From positions 14,459,740 to 14,523,739 of the forward strand of contig CM029640.1 of the NCBI GenBank assembly GCA_017311315.1: 64,000 bases of DNA. Direction: 5' to 3'. This document shows, in pieces, positions 49,220-60,394 of this stretch. The notes under the pieces were generated by a model. That model saw only the letters and a program-made list of their open reading frames with translations. It was not told the DNA's origin and did no database searches. The translations under genes and the position numbers were made by a program. The first letter of the stretch is position 1, and each line of letters begins with the position of its first letter. This stretch comes from Dendrocalamus latiflorus. Taxonomy: Eukaryota; Streptophyta; Magnoliopsida; Poales; Poaceae.

Positions 49220-50100
49220 ATCTCTAAACTGGAAGACCCGGTACCATATCATCATTGGCATTGCGCAAACCTGCAGTACCTTCATGAGGAGTCAGACCTG
49301 AGGATCGTTCAACGCGACATTAAGGCCAGCAACATCCTCATGGATGACAAGTTCCAGGCCAAGATTAGTGACTTTGGCCTGGCCAGGTTCTTCCCCCAGG
49401 ACCAGACATACCTTAATATTGCATTTGCCAGCACACTGTAAGTCACCAGTACTTGAACTCACCTCGCAACAGTACATGACTACGCTGCAATAACTTTGGA
49501 GAACAATTTGTGATCCATATATAGCACATCAACTATGCTTAAGCATGTGACAAGTAAATATGCAAATAATAAACTAGATACAGTTTGACAAGATTAATTT
49601 CAACATATATCAAGTGCTACACTGCGCCTGAATACTCCATAGTGGGGAGCTCACGGTGAAAGCCGACACCTACAGCTTCGGCGTGCTCGTGCTCGAGATC
49701 ATCAGCAGCAGGAAAAACACAGATCTCTCGCTTCCAATTGAAATGCAGTACCTACCTGAACACGTACCCACTTTCTGAATTCAACTCTACGATACGACAC
49801 AACCACAAAAATTTTGGCCTGAAAAATCCTTCCTTCCTTTGAACTTTTCAGGCACGGAGGCTCTACGAGCAATCCAAGATATAACTCGGGCTAGTCGATC
49901 CGCCGGCACGGAGGTTCAACGAGGAGGTCACGTGGACAGTGCTGGCCAGCTACTGAGCTACCGACACCCAGGCCCCAGCAGCAGCCTACCAAGCCAGAGC
50001 AGCTCGGCAGCGTTAGGGCCTGCCTCGCCTGCCTTTCCTGACCGTGTGTTGCCGTGATCATCCGCCCTGCTGTGTTTAGGAGAGAATTATATTTTGTGAA
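49220..50100 (+). pseudogene. Receptor-like kinase (CRK/DUF26-like) pseudogene fragment
   Basis: It begins in kinase subdomain VI (LNWKTRYHIIIGIA), shifts frame near 49262, then reads LQYLHEES, VQRDIKASNILMDDKF and ISDFGLARFF. An intron with intact borders follows (GTAAGT at about 49439), then TAPEYS, a further frame slip near 49645, and VKADTYSFGVLVLEIISS and WRLYEQSKI ending in a stop. The catalytic-loop HRD reads QRD. The kinase N-lobe and the extracellular and membrane parts are absent. It is a dead 3' fragment of a cysteine-rich-type receptor kinase, starting about 170 bp right of the KI-MULE. Confidence 0.8.
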
Positions 50101-50621
50101 AATGTATGTTAAAAGGTTAAATTTTAAAAAATAGCTACGGAGCTACATACTTGAACTCACCTATATATTATTCATGCCCTTGCTACCCTGATCCAAGGAA
50201 GGATCCGATGGAAGCACTGCACTGCACCGCACCAGCTCACCCTGTCACGCGAGCGCAGGATCGCAGCGCCAGCACGCGGCGTGTACGTCTCGCTCGCTTG
50301 TCGCGGGGCCCCCGGTGCCGCCGAAAGGCGAGCCGCGACAGGGACCAACTTGGCCACATCTACGTCGGATGGAGGTGACCCGACGCCTACTAACCACAGA
50401 CCGCGGCGGCACGGCGCCATGCCATGCCCATGCCATGCGGGCGACTACTTGCTGCTGCTTGTGTAATGGATTATAGCATACATCATAATGTATGTGTGCG
50501 CCGTATTAGCTTTTATTTTACAGCTAGTCGTTGTACTATTAAACTAGACTAAATGTTATTGCAAGATGTGTTGGTTTGTGCAAAACTGCAGATGCAAGCA
50601 GGCCGTTCCGAGTTTTCATTA

Positions 50622-50905
50622 GAGCGTGTACGTCCCTAGCTGCTAAGGCAATGGCAGATATGAGATAATCTAATTAGCATAGGTGCTAGGGTTGTAATCT
50701 TGTGAGTATAGTTGATAAGCCCAGAATATAGGCATCAAAGTTAAGCTTGGGTGCTAGTGCTAACGCATTTACTAATAAATCATTAAAAAATTGTAGCACT
50801 TAGCACCATAGGTGGTGCTAAAGGTTACGGCAAAAATAGCTAACAATGTTAGTTTGGAGAGCGCGGTGGATTATCCACCTTAGCATCTAAGGGATAAAGA
50901 TGCTC
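50622..50905. mobile_element. Tourist-like (PIF/Harbinger) MITE
   Basis: Termini GAGCGTGTACGTCCCTAGC and the reverse complement of GAGCATCTTTATCCCTTAG. TTA duplications at 50619-50621 and 50906-50908. 284 bp, non-coding. Confidence 0.85.
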
Positions 50906-51004
50906 TTAGAAGCCTGAAAAAATCATACGGTTGCTGGCTTAAATTCAAAGTAAAAAAATTTCTTCACATCTGATTACAATTGAAAACAGGAACTCAAGAT
51001 TTTA

Positions 51005-51172
51005 GGCCCCACTGGGAAAAAATGGAAAATTGAAGGAATTTTGTAGGATCTAACACTTATTTATACTTATTCTGATATTCTTAGTTTCATGTGGGATTCT
51101 GCTATGCTTGACATCACATCTCTATGTTTTTTTATTTCTACGTTTTTTCCTTTCATATGTTCCAAACGGGCC
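51005..51172. mobile_element. Possible Tourist-like MITE
   Basis: Starts GGCCCCACTGGGAA and ends as the reverse complement of GGCCCGTTTGGAAC, flanked by TTA on both sides (51002-51004, 51173-51175). 168 bp. The TIR match is modest. Confidence 0.55.
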
Positions 51173-51584
51173 TTAAATCAAAACTAAATGGACATGTCAG
51201 GTTGTATAAGATGCAATGGATAACTAGCCGTGGCAATGATGCGTGCTACAGGATTATTTTTTGGTTGACCTGGGAGGCAGGTGATACTTCTAATGTGACA
51301 GGATTTTTCTGCATTGTGGTGCATGTCAGCATTTATTCTATGTGCGTTAACGTATCAACGAGAAAACAGTAAGATGGAATATTGCTACGAGCCTACGACG
51401 TACTACTGCATTTGCACTATATGTCGTATGGAGTAGTTTTCATACGTACGTAACGCTTCCGGAGAAAGTTTTGGGGTGTGCAGCCGCAAGCAGTGATGTG
51501 CTTCAAGGTGCGTGCCGCGGGCTGATTTGTTGGACTTGGGAAGCAGAGTGCCATCATTTATGCCATCAGCTTATACCTGCTTTA

Positions 51585-51828
51585 GAGCAAGGCTAATAAT
51601 ACAGCCTCCAGCTGACTGTATGGACACTTACAACCCACTTATCAGCACATTCATATAGTAGTTTACAGCCAGCTGAAGGCTGTATGACCCACCCCTTTCT
51701 CTCACAAAGTTTCTTGGTTCTTGTGCTTCAGCTGGCTGTAAACTTACAGCCCACCTCTCTTCTCTCTCCTCCTTTCTCTCCTCCACCTCAGCATACAGCC
51801 TACTAATAATCTCTTATTATACTTGCTC
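51585..51828. mobile_element. Tourist-like (PIF/Harbinger) MITE
   Basis: Starts GAGCAAGGCTAATAATACAG and ends as the reverse complement of GAGCAAGTATAATAAGAG. TTA duplications at 51582-51584 and 51829-51831. An internal CAGCTGGCTGTAA motif recurs in both orientations. 244 bp. Confidence 0.85.
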
Positions 51829-51831
51829 TTA

Positions 51832-52438
51832 CGTGCGAAAATAAACAAAGATAGCGAGCTGCCATTCTCGAGACGTTTAACTGAAAGTCGAGCACTAGTT
51901 GGTAATTCTTTTGTGTTTCTTGGAAACTAGAAAATCAATTAACTTGACGCGAATTAAACAACTAAATTGACGTTGTTGTGTCTAAAACTTGCCGGGAAAA
52001 CGAAAGCACGACGCAAGGATTGCGAGAGGTTTGGCCACACGGCAAGTTGACGCTGAGGACAAGGGCGCGAAGGCCGCAATGCCGCAATTGGAGACGGCGG
52101 CGGCATGCAGAGATTGGTTACTAGTTTCGATTTGATACAAGTTTATTTCTTTTAGAACTTGTTAGAATATGTTCCTATTTATTGATAGGCTTTTGGTTTA
52201 CACGACCAATTACAATTAGTGCTTGTCAAAAGGCTAGAGGGGGCGGAGCAATGAGGTGGTTAAGGCGTTGCTAGCAGTAGTGCAACGAACTTCAGTGGAT
52301 GCACAAGACGTATAGGCGTCGGATATGGATAAGGGTGGCAATATGCGAGATGAATGAGAGTAAGGCCAATGGAAGCGGCACAAAACTTGAGGAAATTTAG
52401 TTTACCAAGATGGAACTTTTTTGGGGATGAATGCCTAT
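51832..52438. other. Intergenic, no feature recognised
   Basis: Non-coding stretch between a MITE and the candidate Pack-MULE. No frame, RNA or repeat was recognised. Confidence 0.5.
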
Positions 52439-52447
52439 TTTATGTTA

Positions 52448-54054
52448 TGAATAAGTCTACTTTACTCCTTTAAACTTCGTTAGCTGTTTAGATTTCAATT
52501 CTCAAACGCAAAACCGGATGTTTACACCCCCCCCCCCAAAAAACTATCAAAATCATCTAATTTCACTTTAGAGCAGTTTTCAGTAGCGATTTTGCCAAGT
52601 AGACACCACACCACCGCACTCACTAAGAAGCCGCTTCTACCGCCGTACACGCCTCATGTCCAAAACACTGCCAATGTCGTTGCCCTTGTTGCATCCACAC
52701 ACTATTGTAACAACGAGCTCGGCACCGTGCGTCTAACCCATGCTGCACCCCACCAATGCCATGTGGCCATCACTCACCCTCGTCAAAGCCATGTCATGGC
52801 AATACAGCTGATGTAAAGCATAGCCAGAGTGTGTCGCTGCAAATCCACACCAATTTTCGTACGTCAAGGGCGATGCTACGCAGCTGCTTACTCACTGCCT
52901 CGCTGCATGTGCACCACCTCCTGCTTGTCGCTTTGCTCGTAGCTGCATGCGCCACGATCAAGCCACCATGCATGAACCGCCTTTCCCTTGCCTATAAATG
53001 TACATATCAGGATTTTGTGCATGCATTCACACCTAGAAGCCTCGCAGGACCTCGTCATCGTTGTTGATCTCACTGATGAGCTGCACAGCCACCATGCTCT
53101 GATCTTTGAGTCTCATCCAAAATTCCCCGTTCCAACCCCTTACAATCAAATTGAAGCACTCCCAACCATTAAGTCTATCTGATCACTTTCACTTTGACTC
53201 CCTCTATCAGAGACGCATCGCCATCAGGCTCCCGTGGCCGTCGCCTCCACGCCCAAGCCATTCCGCCCCTCCTTTGTTTCCGCTACGCCATGGCACATCC
53301 ACATCGCCATACTGCCACACATCTCCTACATCCAAATTATAACTACCAATAGATTCTCCATACTCCACTAGTACTTATGCTCCTGCTGGTTCGGCCAAAA
53401 ACCCTCTAGACCACCACCGACAAGCTCCTCCTCGCCGCTGCTAGGCCACATCACCCCATGTCCACCTAAACTAGGGCGAGCACCGTAGTCTCCTAAACCT
53501 ACTGGTACTTACCCACCTCCCAAATCGAGCCGCGAAACCACCCGAAGATCACTGCCCTAGATCCAACCCACCGTCGATGGACTACCACGGCCACTTTCGT
53601 CCATTGAACTACTTCCAATAACTTTAGAATGTCTAGGAACATGTCATGCTCATGCTAATCATGCTGGATCATCACCGTAGCACCATCGGCCATTGGAGTT
53701 GCCACTTCCCAACACTATGCACCATCGCATGCCATCACCTCCGGTGTTCATCGCTACCAAGCTTTTGTCTCTAGTGTGTTCCAGAGTCCCAAGACCACGT
53801 TCGTACCAACACTTTTCCAAGAACCGACTGCAGCCAACGGAACATCGTCACCAAGCTGCTACTCTATTCTGAAATGTTTTTATTTTTTATTTCGTTGCCC
53901 TTAGTCCTTAAGCTGCCATGCGGGTAGAAAACCAATGACGTGTCCGTCTTCATGGCAAAACCACCATTGAGAGCTGTTGGATATCCAGTTTTGCACTTGA
54001 GAGTTGAAATCTAGACAATCAACAGAGTTTAAAAGTGTAAACTAGACTTATTAC
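52448..54054. mobile_element. Candidate Pack-MULE (Mutator-like, long TIRs)
   Basis: About 70 bp at each end are inverted copies of each other at roughly 75-80 percent identity (AATAAGTCTACTTTAC at the left, AATAAGTCTAGTTTAC reversed at the right). The span is flanked by the perfect 9-bp duplication TTTATGTTA at 52439-52447 and 54055-54063, the Mutator signature. The 1.5-kb interior is C-rich, unlike its AT-rich flanks, and encodes no transposase. That is the profile of an element carrying captured host DNA. The donor gene was not recognised, and the interior has no long intact frame. Confidence 0.8.
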
Positions 54055-54202
54055 TTTATGTTAATACGAAGTTATGAAAAGTTGTAGTTAAAATCATATC
54101 TCGGCAACCATAAAAATGGTCAATAATGTCATTTAAAATAGAATATGTAGTGTTTCAATGTCTAGGAACCTATAGAATTTATGTTAACATGTAGACGACT
54201 AA

Positions 54203-54397
54203 GGCCAGTCTCAGTGGAGGTTTCATGTCCTAGTTTCCAACACACCCATATTTTGGAAACAGTGCAGAAGAGTTTCATCCCCATGAAACTCTCTCTACTC
54301 CCATGAAACTTTTATCATCTCTCTCTTCATCAATACAGTGCCATGTCAGCGTATTTAATGCCCATGAAACTCCATGAAACCCCCACTGAGACTGGCC
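54203..54397. mobile_element. Tourist-like (PIF/Harbinger) MITE
   Basis: Termini GGCCAGTCTCAGTGGAGG and the reverse complement of GGCCAGTCTCAGTGGGGG, with TAA at 54200-54202 and 54398-54400. The interior repeats CCATGAAAC. 195 bp, a familiar grass MITE type. Confidence 0.92.
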
Positions 54398-54400
54398 TAA

Positions 54401-55623
54401 AAGCACACACAAATCAGAGGTAACCTTCAGCAATGACAGACATTTCGCACTCCAAGACCCGAACAAGTGGAGCCCACTTAATCCTAGGCCGTCCAATGGG
54501 CAAGCAGGGCACGCGGGGCCCGATCCAACGTTGCAAATGGCAAATGGGAGAAATAATTCGGAGGGAATAATTACTTACATTATTGATGACATGATCACAT
54601 AATGCAAGGGGATAAGAACAACAAGGAAAACGATTGCTTCTTTCGGTCGTACGTATGCCTCACGCGATCTTATGATTCATGCTTCGGGCACAACAGTAGT
54701 CAAGCGAGCAAAGCAGTGACTCGATCGTTTGAGAGGTATATATATAGGGGCGGCGCCTTAAATTAAAGCTAGCTTGTCTTCGAAAACCTTCATTACATTA
54801 TCATTAGTTTGCATGCATGTTCATACAAGATTATTTGAGCATTTCGCTTTGCGCATATCACACCGATGTATTTGACGTGCTACTGAGTACTGTCTACTAC
54901 CATGCCTACTATATACTTTTATTTGGCAGTTTGCATAGGATAATTATATGTGTTATGGCATGATTCTGTAGTTATATGAGATGCATCGTACTTGCATTAA
55001 TTTCCCAACAAATTTTAGGCATACCGATTGAAGATCAGTGTAATCAGTTGTTTAATTTGCATCAAGTTACTTTGGAAAAAGCCCATACATGGTTATCAAC
55101 TCTTCAGTCTATCTAATTTTCATTCCTCGTTTATAAAATTGGGTAGAACTATCTCCCATCTCTTAATACTAGACAAACCTTATACCTCCACTTGTTTGAC
55201 CATGGTTTTGACCCACCTAGAGTACAGCTCGGATCTGATAAAGGCCGGTTTTGTCCCACGTAGTGTCCACATCGTTTGTTGCTCCCTGGCCAGCAACAAT
55301 GTCGCACGCTTCACGGTGTATGGTGGCCAAATTCCTCGAGCAAAAGAAATCGGCCAATGGCCACCTCTTTTGGTGCCGCCGTGGAGACCTCTGCCACTTC
55401 CCTCTTCACCTCCAATGCCCTCCCGTGCTGCTTTCTTCCGTGCCTCTGGTAGCCTCCCGTGCCACCATCATGAAGAACCTTCATTGCTTTCCTTGTTGCT
55501 CGTTGTGACAGTGCCTTAGTCCAATCTGAGCTCGTTGTGACCAGCACCGCCGCCCCAAATCCGAGCTCATGGTAACCAACATCACCGCCCCAATCGCGAA
55601 GCTTGCTACGAAGGTTGCCATGC
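54401..55623. other. Intergenic; TATA-like tract at 54737-54746
   Basis: TATATATATA at 54737-54746 is followed by GGGGCGGCGCC and moderately GC-rich DNA, promoter-like in composition. No convincing gene follows before element B begins at 55624. A GC-rich open stretch at 55200-55520 has no recognisable product. A gene cut off by the CACTA insertion is possible but not shown. Confidence 0.3.
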
Positions 55624-55639
55624 CACTACTACAGAAAAA

Positions 55640-55930
55640 GTCATCACAGACAGTTCGAAAACGTCATCACAGACGGTTTTATGAGCCGTCTGTATTTATG
55701 GGTCAGTGATAATCGAAGGTCATCACAGACGGTTTTCGAACCGTCTGTGATTATGGGCTATCACAGACGGTTTTTGAGTAAAAACCGTCTGTGATAGCTG
55801 ATAATCACAGACGGTTTTTAGTTAAAAACCGTCTGTGATACTGATTATCACAGACGGTGTTTAAGTACAAACCGTCTGTGATTATCAGCTATCACAGACG
55901 GTTTTTACTCAAAAACCGTCTGTGATATTC
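55640..55930. repeat. CACTA subterminal hairpin array, element B
   Basis: Six or so hairpins of the form TATCACAGACGGTTTTT ... AAAAACCGTCTGTGATA just inside the left terminus. Closely matches 133-297 of element A. Confidence 0.9.
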
Positions 55931-56321
55931 CCTTCAACCCATACATATATTTCTTTATTGGCTAGCCTCAGGAATGCTAGCCATGCCCTCTGAAACAAGC
56001 AGATAATCACAGACAAAAAAACATACAATTCACACATCTCATTTGCTTTCAGATACATTTCACAGACATAAAACTCCAATTGACATGGCACTTCATTTCA
56101 CAAACATAAAGCATGCATCCATTTCACAAATCGATTAATTGAATTGAAATGAAATATCCATTAACAAATGCACAGTTAGAAAAGATCTACGCTGCATTTA
56201 CACTTAGTGATAAGACCAATAAGAAATCATGGTGCGCAGTGGAACCGTCCTCCTGGCTTTATGACTTGAGTCAGCAAAAAGTACGCCAACTCTCCTTGAA
56301 TCCCTCCAAATTCAGACTATT

Positions 56322-59200
56322 TCAATGCAGTTGACGGGATGGACACAGCCTGTCGATAGGAATATCAATGTGCATATATATATGTAACGTGATAAGTATG
56401 AAGTAATTATGGAAGAGTGAAACCTTGCGATTGGTGAGCCTCGAGGAATCGAGGAGTAGTTCCATATGTTGGCAAACGTAGTATCCACATGTGTTGCCCG
56501 GCTGTTGGTGGCACTGCAAAAAATGGAATGTGTTAGTTCAAGAGGCATTAGTACCAACTGTTGCATAGGATTAATTGATGTGAAATAGCGAATACCTTAA
56601 AATCTCGAACATGTGTCAGCAGGCCTTTGGCCCCGCGCTTCGAGTCACCTCCCTTTTCAATGTACATCGCGAACGCCCTACGTAATTCGAAAAAGTTAAC
56701 CTTAATCATTCGGAAGGAAAGAAAGAGTACAATGTAGATATGTATGGGGAATATGTGCTTACCTATCGATTACTTGGCTGATAACTGTGAAGTCCATTTT
56801 ATTCTTACTTAGGGAATCAAGGTAATATACCTTGTTCCATTTTGGTACAATTACTATTAAAATCCAATGAAAGTTCTGATTGAAGGGCATAAGTACATAG
56901 TCCTTATTGCGGCAATCCAGCAGTCCTGATGCAATGTACCTCTCGACGAGGGGTGTCTCATGGTCGATGGTATCCTTGGCGACCAATTGTGGGTCCAAGA
57001 AACCAGCTGATGAGTTGGATAATCTAGCTTTAATCAGCATGTCTATATATATACACACGAAAGCAAAAAATTAGATATGGCATTTATCGGTATGACATTA
57101 ACGGAGACTGTGATTGTACACACTACAGCGTCCAGCATCGAATGATTGAGACGTCAAGAGCGTTGAGCGTGAACAGATCGAATAAATCCTCAAAGGCGAC
57201 CACGAACATACACTCTTGAAGATTGTGGTGTAAATCTTCCTCGGTGAATTTGACAGTGATACTTGAAGTCCGTTCTCCCTCTAGCTTATTGGACTGCTGC
57301 ATATACCACGTGTGCAATTGCATGCAACTATGTGGTAGCTTTTGGAGGCCTTTTTGCTCGAGCAACGGCTCGCCAAGCACGAATTTGCGGGCCAAAGGGT
57401 GGTACAGAATATCATCATTGGTCTTCTTTGCTTTGCCCTTGCTGGCCTTGCTGCCTCGGCTATAGGTCGACTTCACGGAAGTCGACTTTGAAGGTAGCAG
57501 CGGTGCAAGTTGCTCTGGCGAGAATAGAGCCCGTGGAGATAGCACCGGTGTAGTATCCGGTGGTGGAACCGACTGGTCTTGTAATGGAGATGGCACCAGT
57601 GCAAGTTGCTCTGGTCCTGCCACCGGTGAAGAAGCCTCCAGGGAGATGTCGCTTTTGGGCCACTGGATGAATGTTCCAATGGCCTGTCCTAGAGTCACGA
57701 TCTGTGTTGGGGGGCTTCGGTAGCGGGACCACCTCAAAATTGACATACACACCATCCACATTAACTTTTGCGAAGCCTGGCGCTAAAGCTTGACCGTGCA
57801 CCATGGCCCCGATACCAGACGAATATGCCTGGCCCCAAGCAGCGTACAAGGGAATGGAGTCATATCTCACTTGGAGCCTGCACTTCGTAGGCTCCTACAT
57901 AACGATACAAAATTAGCTACTCGAATAGGCCTACCAATGGAGCAAGCATTCGAGAGGTAATAATTATTATCAGATGTCGTCCACAGGAAATTTGGCCTGG
58001 GATTGCGTCGGATTCGACGCGCAGCTACTCGGACGGTTGGGCGGGCTGGCTAGCACAGGAGCGGCGGCAACGGCCTGCTGACTTTCTGTCTGTTTCCGCA
58101 CCTCATCTCTGATTACATCAGCCAGCGAATCCAGTATCTCCTCTCTAAGAGATGCCTTGATCTCTTCTCGTAGCTGTGCGTCACGCTCGGCTTTGTTTCT
58201 CTTCCTGCGCCGATACATGTCGGAGTCATCTTGGAAACCATGTTTCCAAGGAACGTAAAGCCCAAGGCCTCTCGTACGGCCCGGGTGCTCCTTGTTTCCT
58301 AGGGCCACGGAGAGCATATCATTCTCCCTTGTTCCCTGGAATGATCCCAGTGTAGATTGAAAACTCAGCTCTTCCTGCAAGAGCACGACATGTCATTCCA
58401 ATTCGTACGAAGTTGTGGAGTAATTACAAGCTACATAGTTCGATCGATATCTTACCAGGCGCTCGGTCACTTGCTGGTCTGCAGGGTTTCGAAAGGTGAC
58501 GTCCCCTGATGTCGTTGTAGATGACCTTGCTCTAATCCAATTTCGAGCGCGGTCATCCGGGATATTGGAAAACGGCGGGGCGATGTCCTGTGCAGCTGCC
58601 AGCTCATCCTCCTTCCTTCACTGCGGGATTTTACCCGCATACCCAGCTGTGCCAAGTCTGTGAGGGTGTGTATTTTTTGCCTCGAGGGCCTTGTGCGCCA
58701 CACTTGTACTTTTGAAATCTTCGGTCGTTTTCATCGCCTTGAACTCTTCCCATTGTGGTTCCAGGAATGGGTATTTATGAATAGGCGTTTCGTCCGTCTC
58801 CACGTATTTCCTGACAAGCGTGCTCTTGAAGTTCTTCCATGCTTTGCACGCCGCTTTGTAGGTTTGTTGTTGTACAACGTCCAGGTGTTCTTCTGGGAAC
58901 TCGAACGATACCAAAATTTCGGTCCACAGCTCACGTTTCCGAGTGTCAGGCACGTTCCACGAATTGTATGTGATCTCAATTCGTTCTCGTGCAACTACTC
59001 CGACCATGGTTCGGAATGCGTTTACTGCTTTTTGAGGAAGGATAGGGACCCCAGATGCATTCACCGCTATGATGGTCTGTCGGCCCTCAGGCTTCTTTGA
59101 TAGCCCTCTTCCTTGGCGTCTTGATGTTGGAGCGGACGCCTCGGCGATGATGTTGAAGAATGCGCGGGTGACATGTTGCTCATTTTGTGGGTCTATTAAG
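56322..59200 (-). pseudogene. TnpA-like (Transposase_24) plus ULP1 protease gene of element B, with a nonsense codon
   Basis: From the 5' side: 59200-58456 is a Transposase_24-like region (VTRAFFNIIAEAS, WKNFKSTLVRKYVE, DDRARNWIRARSS); 58386-57970 continues it with a charged helix (MYRRRKRNKAERDAQLREE). 57757-57125 (IRCWTL), 57058-56762, about 56700-56598, 56513-56424 and a last exon with a stop at 56322-56324 form a ULP1 domain. The ULP1 triad is complete: His 56867-56869 (FHWILIVIV), Asp 56816-56818 (YLDSLSK) and Cys 56487-56489 (NTCGYYVC). A TGA at 58618-58620 interrupts GYAGKIPQ-stop-RKEDELAAAQ, where Trp is probable. Splicing is inferred by comparison with element A and is approximate. 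Whether TnpA and ULP1 form one protein is not certain. Confidence 0.7.
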
Positions 59201-59219
59201 ATAAGATGAGAAACTGATC

Positions 59220-59645
59220 ATATTGAATTGCAAGACAAGAGAGGAGTAGAGGGGAGGGGGAGAAGGGAGGGGGTGATATGGACATAGAGAGGGGTGATGT
59301 GCCTATCCTAGCACCTACTTTAGTTGCTAATACTATAAACCAAATAGCAAAGTCCCTAAACAAAGGTCTATGAAGCAAATGACACAAACTAGTGTATCCG
59401 GTTCATTGAACGGGAACACTATAGTATGTCACTTGCTTCACTTGCTTCATGCCCTTTGATCATATACTCTTCCTTGATTGGTTAATTTGTGCTCTCAAAT
59501 TGTAGGGTTGCACATGATAAGATGAGGAAGCAAGAAAAGTGAAACATGATGCTCAATGTTAGGAAGAGAGGAGAGGAGTAGAGGGAAGGGGGAGAAGGGA
59601 GGGGGTGATGTGGACAGAGAGGGGTTATGTGCCTATACTATATAC
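59220..59645. repeat. Direct repeat of about 80 bp (two copies)
   Basis: AGAGGAGTAGAGGGGAGGGG followed by GTGATATGGACATAGAGAGG at about 59236-59310 recurs with small changes at about 59567-59640. Non-coding, between the TnpA unit and its presumed promoter. Confidence 0.7.
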
Positions 59646-59775
59646 TAACACAACAAGCAATGTAATATGTACCAATATAAACTAAGCAACTGCAGTAAAC
59701 AACGTACCAATATAGTATGTACCAAATAGCAAATTAAACTAAGCTATTGTAGTAAACAATGTACCAATGTAATGT

Positions 59776-59980
59776 GTACCAAGCATCAAACATCAACCCT
59801 AAACACTAACAGTAAGCATGAAGCATCAACCCTAAATATGTACCAAGCATCAAGCATCAACCCTAAACACTAACAGTAAGCATGAAGCATAACCCTAAAT
59901 ATGTACAAGCATCAAGCATCAACCCTAAACACTAACAGTAAGCATGAAGCATCAACCCTAAACACTAACAGTAAGCATGA
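59776..59980. repeat. Tandem repeat of about 64 bp containing telobox-like CAACCCTAAA
   Basis: Units of CATCAACCCTAAACACTAAC and AGTAAGCATGAAGCATCAAC occur about 3.3 times, so AACCCTAAA appears seven times in 200 bp. Teloboxes (AAACCCTAA) are known plant promoter and Polycomb-recruiting words; here they could equally be chance content of the repeat. Confidence 0.75.
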
Positions 59981-59989
59981 AGCTCGGGG

Positions 59990-60340
59990 AGGGATTTGAT
60001 GACCTTAGGGTTTTGGTGACCTTAGGGACGGCGGAGGAGGAGGAGGCGGCGACGACGCAGGAGGAGGCGGGCAACGGAGGAGGAGGAGGCGACGACGACG
60101 GAGGAGGAGGCGGCGGCGACGCAGGAGGAGGCGGCGGCAACGGAGGAGGAGGAGGCGACGGGCTCGGGGAGGCGGCGACGGAGGAGGAGGAGACGACGGG
60201 CTCGGGGAGGCGGCGACGGAGGAGGAGGAGGAGGCTGCGGCGACATCTTCGTCCGGGGAGGCGGCCGGCGAGGGCTGGGGGAGGCAGCCGGCGAGGGCTC
60301 GGGGAGGCGGCGGCGACGACGGGCTCGGGATTTAGATCTA
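59990..60340 (-). other. GC-rich GGA/GGC tract, possible 5' exon of the TnpA/ULP1 unit
   Basis: The plus strand is an irregular GGAGGAGGCGGCGACG array. On the minus strand it reads as Pro/Ser/Ala-rich protein with no ATG at its head. It lies directly downstream, in minus orientation, of the hairpin array at 60395-60520 and a TATA-like word (60381-60388), so it could be a leader exon. The repeat alone explains the open frames. Confidence 0.35.
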
Positions 60341-60394
60341 ATCGAATAACTGCAGCGCACACGGAAAACCCTAGCGAGAGGGTATATGTAGGGA

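Noticed and set aside
50151..50466. GC-rich open frames of 60-80 codons on both strands
   Set aside because: No motif, conflicting frames, and a position just after a kinase pseudogene; composition alone explains them.
55640..55930. Regularly spaced palindromic repeats resembling a CRISPR array
   Set aside because: Plant genome, no spacers of constant length, and position directly inside CACTA termini: these are transposon subterminal repeats.
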